NCBI GenBank assembly: GCA_029721435.1
Contig: CM056580.1
Span: 23,306,367 to 23,370,366, forward strand
DNA: 64,000 nucleotides
Source of the DNA: Gymnothorax reevesii
Lineage: Eukaryota; Chordata; Actinopteri; Anguilliformes; Muraenidae
Direction of reading: 5' to 3'
In this document: piece by piece, positions 27,501 through 34,600 of the stretch
How the letters are laid out: the number at the start of each line of letters is the position of its first letter
How positions within the stretch are numbered: position 1 is the stretch's first letter
Notes under the pieces: generated by a model
Told to the model about the DNA's origin: nothing
The model's database searches: none
The model's input: only the letters and a program-made list of their open reading frames with translations
Made by a program: the position numbers and the translations under genes

Positions 27501-28599
27501 CAGCAGCATCGGACCTGGCCGATATTCTCTTGGTTACAGAAACAGCACTAGTCAATGGGCACAGGCACCAGGCAAAGTCAAACATGTCTTGCCTCAGTCA
27601 TTATCATTCGAAAAGCAAATCTTCCTACGATTTTATGTTATCGTGTTGCATGCTCAAAATTATGTAATGATGTACTGTTCTCATTGTTTGCTAAAAAAAA
27701 TCCTTTTCTGACTAGTAGCCATTTTCACGAAATTTGTTGCATTCAAAAACTTCCGCTTCACAGCTTGTCAGAATTGATATCATGCCATAATGGTTTGGAA
27801 ATGTTGTAAAACACATTGTCAACTGCTGACATCTGGAGGCACTTTTAAAAACTACATATTAACACTGCACCCAGGTAATGCTCAACAGTAAAATGGACTG
27901 CAAATTCAGCAGTTTGCAGAAATTGCAGAATGTTGTTGTGATGCAGATGGTAAATAATTAAATGAAAAAATCTGCAGAACTGCAATAGGCATGTAATGAA
28001 ACCTGTGGTACATGAAGGCCTGGACAGCACATTCTGCAGTTTCAGCCGCTAACACGAAGTTTCCATGACGACAGTAATATCGTTCAATAAACATGATACC
28101 CCATGTTTAATCACACAAGTGTATCTGGTTCATCTGATTTGCCATTATGAGCAGGTGTATATTTTACTCAATGCAACAACAATGAATACAATGAAGGCTG
28201 TAATAAGGTCTTTACTGCTAAAGCACTAAGCATCACGTTTGAACGTAGCGCAAATATTTAGTGTAGACCCAGTGAAGGCAATAGATGGAAACCACTGACA
28301 TGGATGAATGAAAAGTGGATCACACACCAAGTGCTCATTGAACTGAAATTAAATCAAAGGGAGTAGAACTTGTCATACAGGAGCAGCTCCGTTTCAGGCT
28401 GTTTCTGAGTTACCTGGCTGAGGCGACGCCTCGAAGCAACTGCTCAGTGGTTTGGGAGAGGTCAGAGGGTACCAGGATCTCCACGGGCTGGATACGCAGG
28501 ACACGAGTCTCCAGTGCAGAGCGGGACGGCCCATCCTTAAAGCAGTCCAGCATTACGCCCCCTGTGCTGGGCTGGACCACCTGGGACCCAATGCACACA

Positions 28600-28648
<49 letters not shown>

Positions 28649-31600
28649 TATCCATGTGACCTTGGGAGCACCTACTTACATTTTTTTCTGCAAGGCTGAC
28701 GGTCACCTCTGGCCCAAACAAGTTAACACAGGAATATAAACATGTTTGTATACACCCTGCCACGCACATGCATGCATGCACACAGGTACAGATTAACACA
28801 CAGCCAAACACAAATACTCACATGCATGTACACACTCATGTTGCAGGACACAGCAAAAACTGCCTATCTTGATACAAGGTAATGTATCTAGTAATGAAAC
28901 AGGTCTTTTTTCACATCTCAGTTACAACACATTAGCCTGCTTTAGATTGTTTTGCTTGACTGTCAGACAGCATTCTTACTCAATCGGAAAATCTTGAGTC
29001 AAACTACCACTCAATGTTTTAAGGGGACCTATAGCTTAGCCAATTTTGGTTCATATTTTTAATTTTGACATAAGAGCATGAAGTGGTCCGTCAAATAGTC
29101 TGCATTTTCAGGACATATATTCACTTTCTGCCTAATTGGTCTTAAACTTGCTTGAAAAGTACTCTGAAAATACTCTTTCACACTAAAAGCACGTTAAAAC
29201 CTTGATGAAAAAATACAGATGATTTTCAACAAGAAAATACAGATTTCTCAGCAACTGTACATCCACTTAACTTCATATTTGGCAGTTTTCTTCATTTTGT
29301 GATGACCATGTCTGTACAGAGCTCTTTTTGCAAAATGTACCTCTGAATATGAGTAAATCAAAATATGCATATTCAATTAGCCGTTTCCCCCCAAAATTGA
29401 TTTAGGGGGTTCAAAATCAATACTAGAATCCAGAAAACTGGGAAAAAAGCTCTGTAGTGACATTAGGAGTGTTTTTTCCTTCACATTACAGCTGAAATTA
29501 TAACCAAACACTGTTTAGTTATCTCAACTGTGTTTCTCTACTTACTTATCTGTTCATTAAAACAGCCGTTGCCATGGCAATCACTGATGCGATGCTGCAG
29601 AAACTCAGTGTTTCCAGTTGCAATTTCTAACAGAATTATTTTGACAATAATTCTTCATTTAAAAACTGAATATCTTGGAAAAATGTTAGCATAACTATAA
29701 GTCCCTTTAAATATTTAGCCAAACATGCATAGGATGAGAGTCCCAAATAAAAGACCGTAATACTTGTTGAACGTGACTTTTCAGCAGTAGACACTGAAGC
29801 AGTGCGGCTTGGGGCTCTTACCACCAGTCCCACTGTAAGGTCCTTGCTCTTGCTGTCCAAGTTCTCACTGACGCACATGAGGTAGTTATTGGGGGCATCA
29901 ACCACCACATCTGCAGCCTGCTCCAGATCCTCCAACTTCAGCAGGGGGTTCACATCTGAGCTCCTGTCAAGGACTCCTTCACACGCAGTACAGACACTGA
30001 AACAAAGAGCCCTCCCATAAATACAACTCATTAACTCCATTAAATGGCACTCCTCAAGGGTGGATGCCAACCTCAATAAATTAACGAAAGCTATTACCCA
30101 ACAAGCCATTTGCCCAGGATAGTGGCTTTGTGTGACATAAAACGTCAATTCCAATAAAGTTCGAAAATGTGAATAAAATCAAACACGGTTGATTTGGGGG
30201 GGAAAAAAAAAACATTTCATCCTCCAGTTTGGTTAAAACACAGTAACAAAACATTATTTGATGCTTCAATTTGAGAATTCATTTATTTATTCAAAATACA
30301 TGCTCATTTTAAAATCTGATGACTGCAACAGACTCCAGAAAAAGTTGTCACAAAGGCAATTTAGCACAAATCATAATGAAAAAAGAAGCAATAATGAGAT
30401 GTGAAATGGGTGATCTTGAACAGGAGAGCTATTCCTGTTATACTATTTAGGAGAGATGCCTCCAAAAAAAGGCCTAGCCCTTCAAGAGCAAAGATGGATT
30501 GAGGCTCACCAATTTGCCACCACTTTGATAACAACATTCCACAAAGAAAAACTGGTAGGATTTGGGGCATTTTACCTCTACATTATATTAAAAAATATAA
30601 GAATCTGGTCTAATCATAGAGCGTGAAAGGCGAGGGTGAAAACCGCTTCTATTACAATAACCAACAGCTTGGAATTATGTTCTTTCTTTGTTGGTTCACT
30701 ACTGTATCCACAGATGTGAGTTACAGCAATACTATGTAAATTCAGTGTCACACATCAACACTGTCCAAAATCCCAGCTGACTCCTTTGGGCTCGAGGTCA
30801 TCAGAGGTAGACAGAAACACTGTGCAAGTGAATTTTATGCTCCAGTGAGACAACACTTAGTATGTCATGGTTTGGGGGCATGACAGTGCATGTGGCTAGA
30901 GCGATTTGCACATTTGTGAAGGAACTATTAAATTAGAACATTCCTTTCTGCATTTGGAGCAAAATACGGTATGCGGCCATCTAGGCATCACTTCTTCCAG
31001 GGACATCCCAACAGGACTGCTTAAACTGAGTATATGGGCAATAGATTGGCCTGACTGCAGTTCAAATTTTTCTCCGATGTTTCTCTAATTTACGCAGCTG
31101 AAGACCTGCATAACGGAGAAATGAGGGAACATTCTGCTTTCAAGACTTGACCAGCTGGTTTCTTTCGAGCCTAAACATTGAGTGAGTGTGATCAAAAGAT
31201 ATGGTTATGTCACCCTGTGGTAAACAGACAACAGTGCCAACTTTCCATTAACTCTGTGGAATTCATCACATTGTATAGTTTAGAGTGTGAATGGACTTCA
31301 AGTCAATCCTTTTAGATTTAATGTGAATTTTCCAAGATGTGCCTACTTTTCTGGAATTAAGGTTGAATAATTCAAATGGCAAATATTTAATCTCACGCCA
31401 AGCTCCATTTTCTGGCAATAGAATCAAGTTTCCAAAGGCAAGCAAACACTAATTTTACATGAAAATACATGATTTGTTTTATAAAAAAAAAATAAATAAT
31501 AATAAAAAAAAAAACACATGGAAAGGTATGTCTATTCCTTGTGATGGACAAAATTGTCTGGAAGGATACCCTCTCCAACCAGGGTGGACTTGGTGTATAG

Positions 31601-34600
31601 CGCACTCAGCTGCCGTGTGAAAAGTGCACTCTTATTGGCTCCTGAAGCCTTCAACGCAGTAGTTTCCATTTGTTTGACCACGCCCACCTGGAGGGGGAGC
31701 AAAAGGCTTTAGCCGATAAATAGTGATGTTATGTCTGACACTGAAGCCCCAGGGCTGTATTGATCGAAGGGGGCGTGTCCAAATGAGGCCTGTTTCGAGG
31801 CCTGTAATCACGTTACAGAATATCACGTGACCAAAGACAAACGAGGGCCCAGTTCTCTTAAATCATGTGATTGCCTCCATGTGTGATTCAATTCACTGAA
31901 AAAACAGCGAGAAATTCAAGACGTGTTCTATGTTATCTGGTGAGGTACATGCAGAACACTGGAGATAATGAAGCCAACAAAAAGGAGGACATCATCCGTA
32001 TGGGAACATTTTGATATGATTTCTCCCATAGGGTAAAACATAATATACATCTGCTGAAATCAATCACGTGGAGGATAAGTGGTGGGTGTGTCTACATAGA
32101 TACAAACAGAGAGAGAGAGAGAGAGAGAGATTTGTTTGCAGATGTAGCCCACATGTGAACATCACAGTAGCACTGCTGTACATCAAATGACCAGCAGATG
32201 TCAGTACTACCAAATGAGCTGTTCAACGGGGCTTCATGAGCAGCCTTTTCATGAAGCAATTGGCTGGACAGATTCTATACATTCACAGGGCCTCATCACA
32301 CCATCACTACCGATAAATCCAGTTTATCTGGGTCAGATTAAATTGATCACAATACCTATTGGAGGCACTGCTTAAGCCAGTGGTTCTCAAACTCGTTCCT
32401 GGCACCCCACTGTGGATGCTGGTTTTTGTTACAACCACAACTGCAATCTTAGACTTTTACCAAGGTGTCGATTTGTCTTAATTAACTGCATTCCATGGTA
32501 AGCACAGTTATTTACCACCTTTAGCTGCATTTTTATTGACATATTCACTGTGCCATGAAGAATAAAAACCCTCAAACATGTTATGCTTATTTTTCCATAT
32601 TGTGAAGATTTTCAGGTAAAAAAAACATTTCTATACAGATCAAACTAGACTGAGAAAATCAGTAAGCTCCAAATTGGCTAGCTGAACACAGCTGTTTTGA
32701 ATTCTTTCAAAATAATTTGCCTGAACTTAATAAGATGAACATGAAATGAAACAGGTGTGACTTCACTGTTTGCCAAATAAATTGTTGGTTTTTGCAACCA
32801 TGTGTTGACAGTTTCACCTATGAGCAACCGATTGATTGTTCATGTTGATTAAGGGTTCGGTCAAATTGTTTCCCTCTGCAGTTATTCATACTGGTTTCTA
32901 ACATGTCTAATTGTGGATATGAAATTTAAATTCTTCATGGCAAGTGTAGATTTGTCAAATGTGGTTTAAGAGGACAAATAACTGCTCTAAACATGAATGC
33001 ACCTGGGGCGCCCCAGTGGCTCATCAGTCTAAGTGCACACACCATAAAGGCTGTGTCCTTCCCGCAGCCATCTGGGTTCGAATCCAGCTTGGGTCATTTG
33101 TTGCATGTCACCCCCCATTCTTCTCCCCAACCTTCCTGTCTCTCTACACTATATAGCTATCAAATAAAGGAAAAATTCCCAAAAATTATCTTAAAAAAAC
33201 ATGAATGCACATAATTACGGCAAATCAACAGCTTTTTTTAGTCCTAAAATTGCAACTGTGGTCAGAGCAAAAACAAGCACACACAGTGGGGCGCCAAGAC
33301 CAAGTTTGAGATCTACTGTCTTAAGCACACCAAAAAAATAACAAGTAATTTTGCAGGTTGGAAAAGCATGATATATTGTCCAGAAAAGCCAAACTAGTAG
33401 CTCTCAGAAAGAAAAATTCAACTACTTTATCATTTAATTTGACAAAGTCAAGACAAATTAATGCATAGTTCTGTAAATGCTCCAGTTAACCAGGAAAGGA
33501 TCACTTCATTAGCAGACCTTAGAGAACAGGTTTGCATGGTGTAAAAATCAAAAGTCACAGATGTCAATTCAGAAAAGAACACAGGCTCATGTAAATGTGG
33601 CCATTGTCTTGAATGGTGTCAGACATTTCACAGTGACCAGCTCAAGAAACGTAGAGTCACTGATAATGCTCAGGAGGCCCATCACTCACCTTGTAACCCT
33701 GTGAAACCAGGCGACGAACATGAACGAACAGACGGTGGGTGGGGATGCTGGCCGTCATGAAGTTGTGATCCATATGGCAGAAGATATTGAGCTCCCTAGC
33801 CGCAATCTGAAAGACCCAAGTCACAAGCATCTTCACTGTGCGAGTAGACAATAGACATTTCATAAACAGCCATTAAGTCCGTAAGCCTAAATATGATCAT
33901 CTTTCCAGCATATAAGCTTCCCCTTCATAAAAAAGCCAGAAGAACCTCCCTCCAAAAAGCTGACACTGCACAAGTACCAGATTTTTTTTTAAAAACGTCA
34001 AATTTGTGATATTTTATTTCCATTTCTCATGCAAAGAAATCAAATTTACTTTACAATCCACTTCACCCTTTATAGGTAAAATCTCAGCAACAGTCAGTAT
34101 AGAATGAAAGCAAAACAAAGCAAGCTTTAATGCATACATGCAAATCTGCAAATGTGTGTATGCATTGATGCAAGTGTGCAGACAGATTAACCCAATTTCT
34201 GAGCTGAGCTCGCACCTCCGCATCTTCGCCAAAGAACCTGTACTTGTAGCCACACTCAATGCAGAGCACAGCATCCTTGTGCTTCTCCTTAATCTCCAGG
34301 TACTGCAGCTCCAGTGGGGTGTAGATACTCTTGGTTCTCCTGTTAGGGGCGCTGGTCTCTGTCAAACCCGTTTTGACAGGGCCTGGCCTACCACTACCCG
34401 GGTTCGCAAACTGACTCAGTCTGAATCCTCCAGCCGAGCCCTTCAAAGACGAGCACAGCAGCACAGACCACACAAAACCAATCAGAGCGCAAATCCATTA
34501 TTGTCATCCATCCGTCATCTAGACAGCTTGTTCCTGGTCAAATCCACACGGCACCACCATGCCACCCATTACATTGCAACATGGCCACTTACTCCACTCT

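Noticed and set aside
29822..29996. An apparent frameshift and missing exon in msh3, using the TTTCAG acceptor at 29997
   Set aside because: The exon at 31570-31687 supplies the missing conserved block and joins in phase to the acceptor at 29956, so no frameshift is needed.
33003..33196. tRNA gene (A and B boxes present)
   Set aside because: There is no complete cloverleaf; the element has a SINE tail and target duplications. The same applies to 20985-21145.
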